A stretch of DNA of 64,000 bases from an uncultured Pseudomonadota bacterium. GTDB lineage: Bacteria; Pseudomonadota; Gammaproteobacteria; Burkholderiales; CAIKXV01. The position numbers and the translations under genes were made by a program. The DNA is taken from assembly GCA_903831455.1 (NCBI GenBank), contig CAIKXV010000047.1, positions 1 to 64,000 on the forward strand, in the 5' to 3' direction. This document shows, in pieces, positions 52,871 through 62,293 of the stretch. The notes beneath the pieces are model-generated. The model ran no database searches. It was not told where the DNA came from and saw only the letters and a list, made by a program, of their open reading frames with translations. Numbering within the stretch: position 1 is the stretch's first letter; each line of letters begins with the position of its first letter.

Positions 52871-53649
52871 TCGGCCGTCTTCCACCAGAGGATCTTGCGC
52901 TGGATGAACAGCAGCAGCGCATCGACCGCATAGCCCGTGACGCCGATGATGCAGATGCCCAGCATGATCAGGTTCGGATTGAACATTTCGCGACCGAGGA
53001 TGACGATCATGCCCACGCCGTTCTTGAGACCGACCATCTCGGCCGCCAGCACCGCCATCCAGGCCGCGAAGAAGTTGATCCGCAGCATCGTGAACACCTG
53101 GGGCAGTACCGCGGGAAAGATCACGTGTGTCCAGACCTGGCGAGGCGAGGCGCCATAGGTACGTGCGGTCTTGACCAGCCGCTCGTCGACCGACTGAACT
53201 GCGGCTACCGTCGACAGCGTGAGCAGGAAGTAGACCCCGGTGAAGACCACGAAGATGGCCGTCGGGTTGCCCACCCCGAAGATCACGATGCCGATCGGGA
53301 TCCAGGCAATGGGGGCGATCGGCGCGAGACCGCGAACGATCGGCAGCAGCGCGATCGACAGCCACCTCGACATCGACACCAGGATGCCGGTCAGGACCGC
53401 CGCCACGAAGCCGATCGCCAGCCCCGCCACCACCCGGAAGCTGCTGGCGATGATGGCCGCGGGTACCGTCATCGCCTCGGAGCCGAAGCCGACCCGGAAA
53501 TCGTTCTCGATCGCGAACTTCACGAACGACGACGGTGGCGGAAACAGCGTGGTCGCCAGCGATCCGGTGGCGGCACCGAATTCCCACAGGCCGACCAGCA
53601 CCAGCCAGGGAACCAGCGCCGCCGCCGCGGCTTTCAGGACACCGTTCAC
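52867..53649 (-). CDS. NitT/TauT/SsuC-type ABC transporter permease
   Basis: VKTARTYGASPRQVWTHVIFPAVLPQVFTMLRINFFAAWMAVLAAEMVG. Confidence 0.94.
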   Translation of the reverse strand: MNGVLKAAAAALVPWLVLVGLWEFGAATGSLATTLFPPPSSFVKFAIENDFRVGFGSEAMTVPAAIIASSFRVVAGLAIGFVAAVLTGILVSMSRWLSIALLPIVRGLAPIAPIAWIPIGIVIFGVGNPTAIFVVFTGVYFLLTLSTVAAVQSVDERLVKTARTYGASPRQVWTHVIFPAVLPQVFTMLRINFFAAWMAVLAAEMVGLKNGVGMIVILGREMFNPNLIMLGICIIGVTGYAVDALLLFIQRKILWWKTAE

Positions 53650-53658
53650 GACTCGAAC

Positions 53659-54648
53659 CTAGGCCTTGAGCGCTTCGCGAAGGAACCGGAAGTCGATCAG
53701 GTTGTCCGGCACCCTCTTGATGTAGCCCAGGGTCGTCATGTCCGCGATCGCCGTGCGCATGCCCGCCTCGCCGGCGCCGATCAGGTTCACCTGCGGCATC
53801 TGTCGCGGCAGGGCCGAGCGCAGGGTCTCCTTGTCCACGCGGTAGAACTTGGAGGCGTCGAGCACGTCCACCGCCTTGTCGCGATTGGACTTGATCAGCG
53901 CGTCGGCGCGCACCAGCGTGCGCAGGTAGCGGGTCACCGCCTGGGGGTATTTCTCGATGAAGTCGGTCCGGGCGTTCGTCACGCAGTCGGGACCGTCCTT
54001 GCCCCAGGTGTCGAGGTTGGAGACGATCGGCACGCCACCCAGCTTGTCGACCAGCCGCGTGGCAAAGGGCTCGACATGGGTCACCAGGTCGACGGCCTTC
54101 GCCTCGAAGGCCGCCGCCATCGCGAGCACGTCGTTGAACCACACCATCTGGAAGTCGTCGTAGCGCAGGCCGGCGTTCTGCATCGCCCGATAGGCCATCA
54201 GCTCGAAGGTGTTCAGGCGCATCGCGCCGATCTTCAGGCCCTTGCCCTTGCGCGCCGCGAGGTCGCCCATCGACTTGATGCCCAGGGAACCCTGGGCGAT
54301 CAGGAAGATGCCGCCCGCGCCACTGCCGCCGATGATCCGCACCGGCGCACCGTTGTTGGCGGCCACGATCGTGTTCGTGAACGGAATGTGCACGACGTGC
54401 ATGGCCCCGCCGGTGAGCGCGGTGAGCGCGTCGCCCGGGTTGGGCATGAACTTGAGGTCGACCTTCAGGCCTTCGGCCGCGAACATGCCGGTGGCCTGCG
54501 CGTAGAACAGCGGCGACATGCAGATGCCGACCAGGTGCCCGACGTTGATCACATCGGGAGCCGCCTGTGCGGCGGCGGTTCCGGGCAGGGCGAGGCCAGC
54601 GCTACCGGCCAGGGCGGCAGTCGTTTCGAGGAACTGACGGCGCTTCAT
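53659..54648 (-). CDS. NMT1/SsuA-like ABC substrate-binding protein, Tat-type signal
   Basis: MKRRQFLETTAALAGSAGLALPG; GICMSPLFYAQATGMFAAEGLKVDLKFMPNPGDALTALTGGAMHV. Confidence 0.93.
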   Translation of the reverse strand: MKRRQFLETTAALAGSAGLALPGTAAAQAAPDVINVGHLVGICMSPLFYAQATGMFAAEGLKVDLKFMPNPGDALTALTGGAMHVVHIPFTNTIVAANNGAPVRIIGGSGAGGIFLIAQGSLGIKSMGDLAARKGKGLKIGAMRLNTFELMAYRAMQNAGLRYDDFQMVWFNDVLAMAAAFEAKAVDLVTHVEPFATRLVDKLGGVPIVSNLDTWGKDGPDCVTNARTDFIEKYPQAVTRYLRTLVRADALIKSNRDKAVDVLDASKFYRVDKETLRSALPRQMPQVNLIGAGEAGMRTAIADMTTLGYIKRVPDNLIDFRFLREALKA

Positions 54649-54917
54649 GGGGCTCTCCGGTGAGTGGGACACTCGCCCGTGGTCGCACGAAGCGTGCCAA
54701 GCGCAGCGAGCCCTCCCGGACTGTTGGGCCGCCGGGTTCGGCCCCGCGACGGTGCCTCCGGGGCCCCGAGGCGCCCACGGCAGGTGCACGACACGGATCG
54801 ACCGTCGGCCTCGGGGGCGAACCTGAACACCCGGTCAGCCGGCTGCCCACCGTGGCTTCGGGTCGGGCGACCCGACCGATCGCTGGACGCCCGCCGGGCC
54901 TTCGGCGAGACTCGCGC

Positions 54918-55328
54918 ATGGTCGGAGCACGAGGCGGGGACAGGGGCTGGCTGCGCGGCGCGGCACTCGTCGCACTCCTGGTGTCGGCGCCCGATTCACT
55001 TCTCGCCTGCGAATGCGCAGGCGCCAGCCTCCTCGTCTCGAGTCTGCAGCGACGCGAGGATCGGGACGCCGAGGTCTTCCTCGGGCGCGTGGTGCGGATC
55101 CTCTCGCCTCGCGAAGCCGAGGTCGAGGTCCTGGAATCGTTTTCCGGCACCGGAGGACTCAAGCGGTTGCGGTCCCGGGACAGTTCCTCCTGTGCCGTCG
55201 GGTTCGGCGCCGGCCAGCGTCATGTCTACGCGCCTGCGACGGGCGGCCTGGTCGACCTCTGCTCGCGCCACGACCCGAGCCCGGAATTCCTCGCTCGACT
55301 GCGCGCCGCACGCCGCCCCGGGCCCTGA
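54918..55328 (+). CDS. Small secreted protein with TIMP/netrin-like features (CxC at predicted mature N-terminus)
   Basis: Hydrophobic signal LRGAALVALLVSAPDSLLA then CECAGASLLVSSLQRREDRDAEVFLGRVV...SSSCAVGF...YAPATGGLVDLCSR. Confidence 0.65.
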   Translation: MVGARGGDRGWLRGAALVALLVSAPDSLLACECAGASLLVSSLQRREDRDAEVFLGRVVRILSPREAEVEVLESFSGTGGLKRLRSRDSSSCAVGFGAGQRHVYAPATGGLVDLCSRHDPSPEFLARLRAARRPGP

Positions 55329-55673
55329 AGGGCAGTGCCCCCGCCAGGCTGGTCGCGCGCCGGGCGCAGGAGGCATCGGCGCACCATGGGCCGCCCGGAC
55401 CGGCCTGCGATCCTCGGCTGCTCACGATGCGGAAAGGGCCGGCAGGCCGGCGATGGTCCGCCGACCCGTCATGCGCGAGCGAGACATGGGGGCGGAAGCA
55501 CCCGAGGCCGGCCTCGAAAGACCGTACCACGCGAACCGCCCCGGGCTGCCCGGCCGGACTGGACCCTGCCCGCTCGCCGCCGCGGCGAAGGGCGGTTCGC
55601 CGACCGAATCCCGCAGCCGTTCGCGCGCGCAGGCACAATCCGCCTCTGTTCGCCTGCCCACTTCCGCCCGACC

Positions 55674-58412
55674 GTGCCTGCCGCCAAGGATGCCACCGCT
55701 CACACCCCCATGATGCAGCAGTACCTGCGCATCAAGGCGGAGCACCCGCAGGCGCTGCTGTTCTACCGGATGGGCGACTTCTACGAACTGTTCTACGACG
55801 ACGCCCAGCGCGCGGCCCGCCTGCTCGACATCACCCTCACCCGTCGCGGCGCGTCGGCCGGAGCACCGATCCCGATGGCCGGGGTGCCCCACCAGGCGGT
55901 CGACCAGTACCTCGCGAAGCTGATGAAGCTCGGCGAGTCGGTGGCGATCTGCGAGCAGATCGGCGATCCCGCCACCTCGAAGGGACCGGTCGAGCGCCGG
56001 GTCACCCGCATCGTCACCCCGGGCACGCTGACGGATGCGGCCCTGCTGGAAGACCGTCGCGAGGCCCTGCTGGCGGCCGCCTGGATCGCTGGCGACAAGG
56101 GCGTGGCCGGGCTGGCGTGGCTGGACCTCGCAGCCGGTCGGTTCTGCACCGCCGAGGTGCCCGCCACCTCGCTGGCCGGGGAACTCGAACGCCTGCGCCC
56201 GGCCGAACTGCTGCTGGCCGACGATTCGACACCGGTGGCGGAACCCGCTCGCTGTGCGGTGAGGCGGCTGCCACCGTGGCATTTCGAGACGGAGGCGGCA
56301 CGGCGACTCCTCTGCGAACAGTTCGCGGTGCGCGATCTCGCGGGCTTCGGCGCACAGGCGCTCGAGTACGCGGTGGGTGCGACCGGGGCTCTCCTGCGCT
56401 ACGCGCAGGCGACCCAGTCGGGCGCGCTCGCGCACCTGCAGGGGCTGCGGGTCGAGGCGCCCGCGGACTTCGTGCGCCTGGATCCGGCCTCGCGGCGCAA
56501 CCTCGAGATCGACGAGACGCTGCGCGGCGAGCCGGCCCCGACCCTGCTGTCGGTGATCGACACCACGGTCACCGCGATGGGCACCCGCCTGCTGCGCCGA
56601 TGGCTCAACGCGCCGCTGCGAAACCGCGAGGTGCTCGGCCATCGCCATGCGGCGGTCGCCGCGCTCGACCCCCTGCACCCGGCCCTGCGGGACGCGCTCG
56701 AGCCGCTGGCCGACCTCGAGCGCATCGCCACCCGCATCGCGCTGGGCAGCGCGCGCCCGCGCGAACTGGCCGCGCTGCGCGACAGCCTCGGACGACTGCC
56801 CGCGCTCGCCGCGCTGATCCGCGAGGCGAGCGCGCCGCGCCTGTGCGAGCTGGCCCGCGAACTGGCAATACCGCCCGAACCACGCGAACGGCTGGCCGAG
56901 CAGCTGGCCGTCGAACCTCGCGCGCTGCTGCGCGATGGCGGGGTGATCGCGCCGGGATTCGACGCGGAGCTCGACGAGCTGCGCGAACTGCAGTCCGGCG
57001 CGGATCGCTTCCTGCTCGAGATGGAGGCGCGCGAACGCGAGCGCACCGGCATCGCCACGCTGCGCGTCGAGTACAACCGCGTGCACGGCTTCTTCATCGA
57101 GGTCACCCAATCGCAGGCCTCGCGCGTGCCCGACCATTACCGACGCCGCCAGACCACCAAGAACGCCGAGCGCTACATCACACCCGAGCTCAAGGCGTTC
57201 GAGGATCGCTACCACTCGGCCAACGAGCGCGCCGCGGCGCGCGAGCGCGCGCTCTACGAGGCGCTGCTCGCCGCGCTGCGACCGCACGTGCCCCTGCTGC
57301 AGCGGGCAGCGGCGGCGGTGGCCGAGCTCGACACGCTGGCCTGCTTCGCCGAGCGTGCGCTGGCGCTCGGCTGGACGCGGCCGCAGTTCGTCGACGAACC
57401 GCTGCTGGAGATCGCGGCGGGCCGGCACCCCGTGGTCGAGGCGGGCGTCCGCGATTTCGTCGCCAACGACTGCCGGCTGGGTTCCGCACGGCGCCTGCTG
57501 CTGGTCACGGGTCCCAACATGGGGGGCAAATCCACCTACATGCGCCAGGTCGCGCTGATCGTGCTGCTCGCGCATGTCGGCGCATTCGTGCCCGCCGCCT
57601 CGGCCCGCATGGGTCCGATCGACCAGATCTTCACCCGGATCGGCGCGGCCGACGACCTGGCGGGCGGACGCTCGACCTTCATGGTCGAGATGACCGAAGC
57701 GGCCGGCATCCTGCACAACGCCACCTCGCACAGCCTGGTGCTGATGGACGAGATCGGCCGCGGCACCTCGACCTTCGACGGTCTGGCGCTGGCGTGGGCG
57801 ATCGCCCGACACCTCGCGCGCGAGGTGGGCGCGCTCACGCTGTTTGCCACGCACTACTTCGAACTGACCCGCCTCGCCGAGGAGTTGCCGGGCGTGGCGA
57901 ATGTGCATCTGGATGCGGTCGAACATGCGGGCGGCATCGTGTTCCTGCACGCGGTCGAGGAGGGCCCGGCCAGCCAGAGCTACGGCCTGCAGGTCGCCCA
58001 GCTCGCCGGCATCCCGGCGCCGGTGATCCGCGCCGCGCGCGCTCGCCTGCACGAACTGGAGCAGCAGACGGTGGCCGCGGGAGACACCCCGGATCTGTTT
58101 CGGCCGCTCGCGATGTCCGCGGCGGCCGCACCCAGGGAATCGACGCATCCGCTCCCCGAAGGACAGGCGCTCGCCGAGGCAAGCCGGCCCGATACCCCGC
58201 AGGCGGCCGTTGCCCGGGGCACGCGCCCGGACGCGGTGAGCCGCGACGACGACACCGCGCAGCCCGTTCCCGGGCGGGCCGCCGGAGCTTCGGTGGCCGT
58301 GATCGAGACACTCGCACGCGAGCTGGGCGACATCGATCCCGATGCGCTCAGTCCGCGCGACGCGCTGGACCTCGTCTACCGGCTCGCCGCGGTCGTTCGC
58401 AACCGCGGCTGA
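55674..58412 (+). CDS. mutS: DNA mismatch repair protein MutS
   Basis: [74 protein letters not shown] start proposed from the upstream [12 protein letters not shown] (ATG at 55710 possible). Confidence 0.97.
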   Translation: MPAAKDATAHTPMMQQYLRIKAEHPQALLFYRMGDFYELFYDDAQRAARLLDITLTRRGASAGAPIPMAGVPHQAVDQYLAKLMKLGESVAICEQIGDPATSKGPVERRVTRIVTPGTLTDAALLEDRREALLAAAWIAGDKGVAGLAWLDLAAGRFCTAEVPATSLAGELERLRPAELLLADDSTPVAEPARCAVRRLPPWHFETEAARRLLCEQFAVRDLAGFGAQALEYAVGATGALLRYAQATQSGALAHLQGLRVEAPADFVRLDPASRRNLEIDETLRGEPAPTLLSVIDTTVTAMGTRLLRRWLNAPLRNREVLGHRHAAVAALDPLHPALRDALEPLADLERIATRIALGSARPRELAALRDSLGRLPALAALIREASAPRLCELARELAIPPEPRERLAEQLAVEPRALLRDGGVIAPGFDAELDELRELQSGADRFLLEMEARERERTGIATLRVEYNRVHGFFIEVTQSQASRVPDHYRRRQTTKNAERYITPELKAFEDRYHSANERAAARERALYEALLAALRPHVPLLQRAAAAVAELDTLACFAERALALGWTRPQFVDEPLLEIAAGRHPVVEAGVRDFVANDCRLGSARRLLLVTGPNMGGKSTYMRQVALIVLLAHVGAFVPAASARMGPIDQIFTRIGAADDLAGGRSTFMVEMTEAAGILHNATSHSLVLMDEIGRGTSTFDGLALAWAIARHLAREVGALTLFATHYFELTRLAEELPGVANVHLDAVEHAGGIVFLHAVEEGPASQSYGLQVAQLAGIPAPVIRAARARLHELEQQTVAAGDTPDLFRPLAMSAAAAPRESTHPLPEGQALAEASRPDTPQAAVARGTRPDAVSRDDDTAQPVPGRAAGASVAVIETLARELGDIDPDALSPRDALDLVYRLAAVVRNRG

Positions 58413-58533
58413 GCGCTGGCCTCGCGCAACCCGCGGGCGCCGCGATGCGACCGGAGGGCCGAGCACAGGCCGAAACGGCCATGCCGGGACAGGCTGGCGA
58501 TCGCCCGGCGAGAACCGTCGGGCAGGTTGGCAG

Positions 58534-58558
58534 GGCCGATCGGCAGCACCGATCGGCC
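58534..58558. repeat. 10-bp perfect hairpin GGCCGATCGG-CAGCA-CCGATCGGCC in the mutS/slyD convergent intergenic region
   Basis: Arms 58534-58543 and 58549-58558 are exact reverse complements; no T-tract. Confidence 0.8.
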
Positions 58559-58638
58559 GGACTGGGCCCTCGGCGCGAGCGCCGACACCCCGGCGCGCCG
58601 GCAGGCGGGGGGCGGCTACAGAGACCCTGCGCGCGGAC

Positions 58639-59115
58639 TCAGTGGTGGTGGCCGTGAGCCCCGTGGGCGTGGCCGTGGGTCATTTCCTCGCGAGTGGCCT
58701 TGCGCACGCCGAGGACCTGGCAGTCGAACCGCAGGCCACGGCCGGCGAGCGGGTGATTGCCGTCGACCTCGACGGTCTCCTCGCTGATGGCGATGATCCG
58801 GTACACCGCCCGATGCTGCCCATCGGGCGTCGCGCCCTCGAACTCCATGCCCACGCGAACCTCGCGCGGAAAGCGATCGCGCGGCTCCGAGCGCATCAGC
58901 GCCGGGTCGATATCGCCGAAGGCCTGGGCCGGCGCCAGTTCGACGAGCAGGGCATCGCCCACGTCCCGACCCTCGAGGGCCGCCTCGACGTCCTCGAAGA
59001 TCTGGCCGTAGCCGCCGTGCAGGTAGTCGATGACCTGCGCATCCTCGATCATGGCGTCCTTGTCGTCGAACAGACGATAACGCAGGGATACGACGGTGTT
59101 GGCGGTGATCGGCAT
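58639..59115 (-). CDS. slyD: FKBP-type peptidyl-prolyl isomerase SlyD-like, His-rich C-terminus
   Basis: NTVVSLRYRLFDDKDAMIEDAQVIDYLHGGYGQIFEDVEAALEG; tail HGHAHGAHGHHH. Confidence 0.9.
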   Translation of the reverse strand: MPITANTVVSLRYRLFDDKDAMIEDAQVIDYLHGGYGQIFEDVEAALEGRDVGDALLVELAPAQAFGDIDPALMRSEPRDRFPREVRVGMEFEGATPDGQHRAVYRIIAISEETVEVDGNHPLAGRGLRFDCQVLGVRKATREEMTHGHAHGAHGHHH

Positions 59116-59143
59116 GGTGTCCTCCCGGGGCAGGAACGCGAGT

Positions 59144-59683
59144 CTACCCCCTGCGCATCGCCTTCACACGCGCGAGCATCGCCTCGGCGTGTCCGCGTGC
59201 GCCCACCCCGTAGAGCGCCTCGCGCACCACGCCCTTGCGGTCGATCACGAAGGTCGAACGCAGCACGGACTCCCGGACCGCCTGCGCAGACGCGGGAGCC
59301 ACGGCGGCCGTCGAGCCCACCCCGACTGCGCTCCCCGCCTCGGCCGGCACGGGCAGCGGACGGCGCTGCACCACCCCGTAGGCTCGCGACACCTCGAGGT
59401 CGGCGTCCGAGAGCAGTCGCACGGCCAGCGAGTGCCGATCGCGGAAGTCGCCGTGCGAATCGACGTCGTCACGGCTCACGCCCAGCACCACGGCACCTGC
59501 CCGCTCGAAATCGTCCATCCGCTCGCTGAACTCCACCGCCTGCATGGTGCAGCCCGGTGTGTGGTCCTTCGGATAGAAGTACAGTACGACCGCAGCGCGA
59601 TCGCGAAACTGCGCAAGTGTCACGATCTCCAGATCGGCGTCTGGAAGTTCGAACGGCGGAGCCGGATCGCCGGGCTGCAACAT
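59144..59683 (-). CDS. bcp: Bcp-type thiol peroxiredoxin
   Basis: LQPGDPAPPFELPDAD, VLYFYPKDHTPGCTMQAVEF, GVSRDDVDSHGDFRDRH. Confidence 0.92.
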   Translation of the reverse strand: MLQPGDPAPPFELPDADLEIVTLAQFRDRAAVVLYFYPKDHTPGCTMQAVEFSERMDDFERAGAVVLGVSRDDVDSHGDFRDRHSLAVRLLSDADLEVSRAYGVVQRRPLPVPAEAGSAVGVGSTAAVAPASAQAVRESVLRSTFVIDRKGVVREALYGVGARGHAEAMLARVKAMRRG

Positions 59684-59709
59684 CCGCGTAACCTGTCGAG
59701 GAGAGGCGC

Positions 59710-60900
59710 TTGAAAGGACGCGAACGGATTCTAACGCGCACCCCGAGCGGTTCCGCAAGTACCCCCCGGCTCCGCATCCGCTGGCCGCGCGGCCTGTCCG
59801 AGCGTCGCTTCCTCGCCGAGCACTGGCAGCGGAAGCCCCTCGTGGTGCGCGGCGCCCTTCCCGGCTTTCGCGACTGCCTGCCGCGTCGCTCGCTCCGTGC
59901 GCTGGCGCGGCGGGAGGACGTCGAATCGCGCCTGGTCTGGCACCGCGGCTCGCGCTATCGGGTCGCGCACGGCCCGCAGCGCGACGCCGACCTCGCACGG
60001 CTGTCGACCGTCGATGCCACGCTGCTCGTGCAGGGCGTGGATCGGCAGGTACCCGCAGTCCACGCCCTGCTGGAGGCGTTCTCGTTCGTCCCGCGCGCGC
60101 GCCGCGACGACCTGATGGTGAGCGACGCAGCGCCGGGCGGCGGCGTGGGACCGCACGTGGATTCGTACGACGTATTCCTGTTCCAGGCACGCGGGCGGCG
60201 CCTGTGGCGGATCGCGCGCGAGTTCGACCCGGAACTCGACGAGGATGCACCGCTGCGTCTGTTGCGCCGTTTCGAGCCCGAGGAGGAATTCATGCTCGAA
60301 CCCGGTGACTTCCTCTACCTGCCGCCCGGTGTCGCGCACGACGGGATCGCGCTCGACGACTGCGCGACATGGTCGGTGGGATTCCGCGCGCCCTCGGCCC
60401 GAGAACTGGCCGCCGGCTGGTGCGCGTGGCTGGAGGACTCGATCCAGGAGGACCTTCTCTACGCCGATCCGGGTCTGGCGCTGCAACGCTCCGCCAGCTG
60501 GCTCTCCGACGACTACGTGCGGACGGCAGCACGGCTGATCCACCCGCTCGCGTTCGATCGGCGGCGTTTCGAACGGTTCGTCGGGTGCCATCTGACCGAG
60601 CCCCGCGACGGCGTGGTGTTCGATGCGCCGCGCCGTCCCCTCGGGCCGGAGGCGCTTGCCGCGCGAGCGGCGCAGCGCGGCCTTGCCCTGGCCACCGCCA
60701 GCGCGCTGCTCTGGCGAACGAACACCGCGTTCATGAACGGCGAAGCGGTCGACCTGCCCCCGGCGGCGATGCCCCTGGTCGCACGGCTCGGGGATCGACG
60801 CAGACTCGGTGCGAGCGATTCGGCGCGCGCGCTGCGCAACCGGTCGCTCGGCCCGGCGCTGCACGACTGGTACCTCGCGGGCTATCTCGCCCCCGCATGA
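59710..60900 (+). CDS. roxA: JmjC/cupin ribosomal oxygenase RoxA (YcfD)-like
   Basis: FLAEHWQRKPLVVRGALPGF, PHVDSYDVFLFQARGRRLWRI, EPGDFLYLPPGVAHDG. Confidence 0.92.
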   Translation: MKGRERILTRTPSGSASTPRLRIRWPRGLSERRFLAEHWQRKPLVVRGALPGFRDCLPRRSLRALARREDVESRLVWHRGSRYRVAHGPQRDADLARLSTVDATLLVQGVDRQVPAVHALLEAFSFVPRARRDDLMVSDAAPGGGVGPHVDSYDVFLFQARGRRLWRIAREFDPELDEDAPLRLLRRFEPEEEFMLEPGDFLYLPPGVAHDGIALDDCATWSVGFRAPSARELAAGWCAWLEDSIQEDLLYADPGLALQRSASWLSDDYVRTAARLIHPLAFDRRRFERFVGCHLTEPRDGVVFDAPRRPLGPEALAARAAQRGLALATASALLWRTNTAFMNGEAVDLPPAAMPLVARLGDRRRLGASDSARALRNRSLGPALHDWYLAGYLAPA

Positions 60901-60910
60901 GCACGCGACG

Positions 60911-61441
60911 ATGAGCACCGCCGAGGACCCGCTGCCGCAGCCCGCCGATCGCACGCGACTGGCCCCGCCGACCTATCGCCGCTTCGACACGCTCGCGCAG
61001 TATCGCGAAGCCCTCGACGAGTTGCTGGGGCTCGCGCAGCGCAGCATCTGGCTGTTCGACGTGAGCCTCGACGGCGCCTTCGCCACGCGAGCGCGTACCG
61101 AACGGCTCCACGCCTTCCTGCGCGCGCATCCGGACAATCGCCTGCGCATCGCGCTCCACGATCCGCAACCGCTGGTACGGCACGGTCCGCGCCTGATCGG
61201 GTTGCTGCGCCTGCATGGCGCAGCGGTCGCCATCCACGAGACGGTTGGCACCGCGCGCTCGGCAAGCGATCCCCTGGCGATCGTCGACGGCCTGCACGCG
61301 CTGCGTCGCTTCCACCACGCGCAGCCGCGCTCCGCGCTCACCACCGACGACCCGGCCTCGGTGCGTCCGCTGGTCGAGCGCTTCGAGCAGATATGGGAGT
61401 CCTCCGAGCCCGCCGTCCGCGCCACCACGCTCGGCCTGTAG
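60911..61441 (+). CDS. Hypothetical protein with PLD-like features
   Basis: RSIWLFDVSLDGAFATRARTERLHAFLRAHPDNRLRIALHDP...; tightly follows roxA. Confidence 0.75.
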   Translation: MSTAEDPLPQPADRTRLAPPTYRRFDTLAQYREALDELLGLAQRSIWLFDVSLDGAFATRARTERLHAFLRAHPDNRLRIALHDPQPLVRHGPRLIGLLRLHGAAVAIHETVGTARSASDPLAIVDGLHALRRFHHAQPRSALTTDDPASVRPLVERFEQIWESSEPAVRATTLGL

Positions 61442-61600
61442 GCATCGCGCGCGGTGGCGGGGCGCAGGGGCGTGCGCGCGGACGACAGGCCGGCTGTTTG
61501 CCGCGGCCCGAGCACGCTCCGGCGGACCACGTAGCGGGATCGGCACGAAGGCGCGTGTCGCCAGCCGGGCGATCGGCGGCTCGCCCCGACCGTGGTGTCC

Positions 61601-61633
61601 ATGCAGGGTCGATGCAAGGTCGATGCAAGGTAG
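61601..61633. repeat. Three tandem 11-bp iterons ATGCARGGTMG followed by IR AGAAC-ACC-GTTCT (61632-61644)
   Basis: ATGCAGGGTCG / ATGCAAGGTCG / ATGCAAGGTAG directly abutting. Confidence 0.88.
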
Positions 61634-61771
61634 AACACCGTTCTGCTGTGATACAGTCGCGCCCGCACGCGGGCGGCTTTCCTGCTATCACCGGTGCCGC
61701 CGACCCGACGCCCTTCGCGCTGAATCCGGCGTGAAGGTGTCCACTACCCCGTCAACGTCCGAGGAATTCTC

Positions 61772-62020
61772 ATGACCCGCTCGATTCTCATCGCCCTCGC
61801 GCTGTCCGCGGCCCTCGTGGCCTGCGGCAAGGAAGCCCCGAAGCCCGCCCCGACGCCGGCCCCGGCCGCTCCCGTGCCTGCCCCCGCTCCGGCTCCGGAA
61901 CCCGCTCCGGCCCCGGCCCCCGCCGCCGACGCTCCGAAGGCCGATGCCGCGCCGGGTGCACCTGGCGCACCCGCTCCGGCCCCGGCCCCGGCCCCGGCGC
62001 CGGCTCCCGAGAAGAAGTAA
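61772..62020 (+). CDS. Small Pro/Ala-rich lipoprotein
   Basis: Signal with lipobox MTRSILIALALSAALVAC; repeated PAPAPAP to C-terminus; GGAATTCTC upstream. Confidence 0.8.
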   Translation: MTRSILIALALSAALVACGKEAPKPAPTPAPAAPVPAPAPAPEPAPAPAPAADAPKADAAPGAPGAPAPAPAPAPAPAPEKK

Positions 62021-62042
62021 TCCTTTCTTCTTCGGTGGCAGG

Positions 62043-62069
62043 AAACCGGCCTTCGGGCCGGTTTTTTTT
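62043..62069 (+). terminator. Intrinsic (Rho-independent) terminator AAACCGGCC-TTCG-GGCCGGTTTTTTTT
   Basis: 9-bp stem, TTCG loop, 8-T tract immediately after the lipoprotein stop. Confidence 0.95.
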
Positions 62070-62293
62070 CGTCTGCAGCGCCAGCGTCGAACCACCCGGA
62101 TCACCCGAACGATCCGGCTCGCCCGATTCGCCGGGATCGCGTCGCTCGCGCGTCGATCACGGCATTGGCCGCCGCATCGGTCCGGGTGGCGCCGCTCCTC
62201 GCCCGCGAGACGATCGAGGGGGTGAGCCCGGGTGCTTCCGGTCGCAATCCGCCCCGCCGCGAGTCTCGCAGCGACGGCTCGAGGGGCCGAGGC

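Noticed and set aside
55422-58466. 1014-aa minus-strand ORF opposite mutS
   Set aside because: Shadow ORF antisense to unmistakable mutS; translation is Arg/Gly/Gln-rich without motifs.
55013-58657. 1214-aa plus-strand ORF in another frame of mutS
   Set aside because: Arg/Pro/Ala-rich alternative frame of mutS; not coding.
61850-62010. CRISPR-like or minisatellite array in the Pro/Ala lipoprotein
   Set aside because: It is codon-level (PA)n coding repetition in an intact lipoprotein ORF, not spaced repeats; no CRISPR arrays or cas genes seen anywhere.
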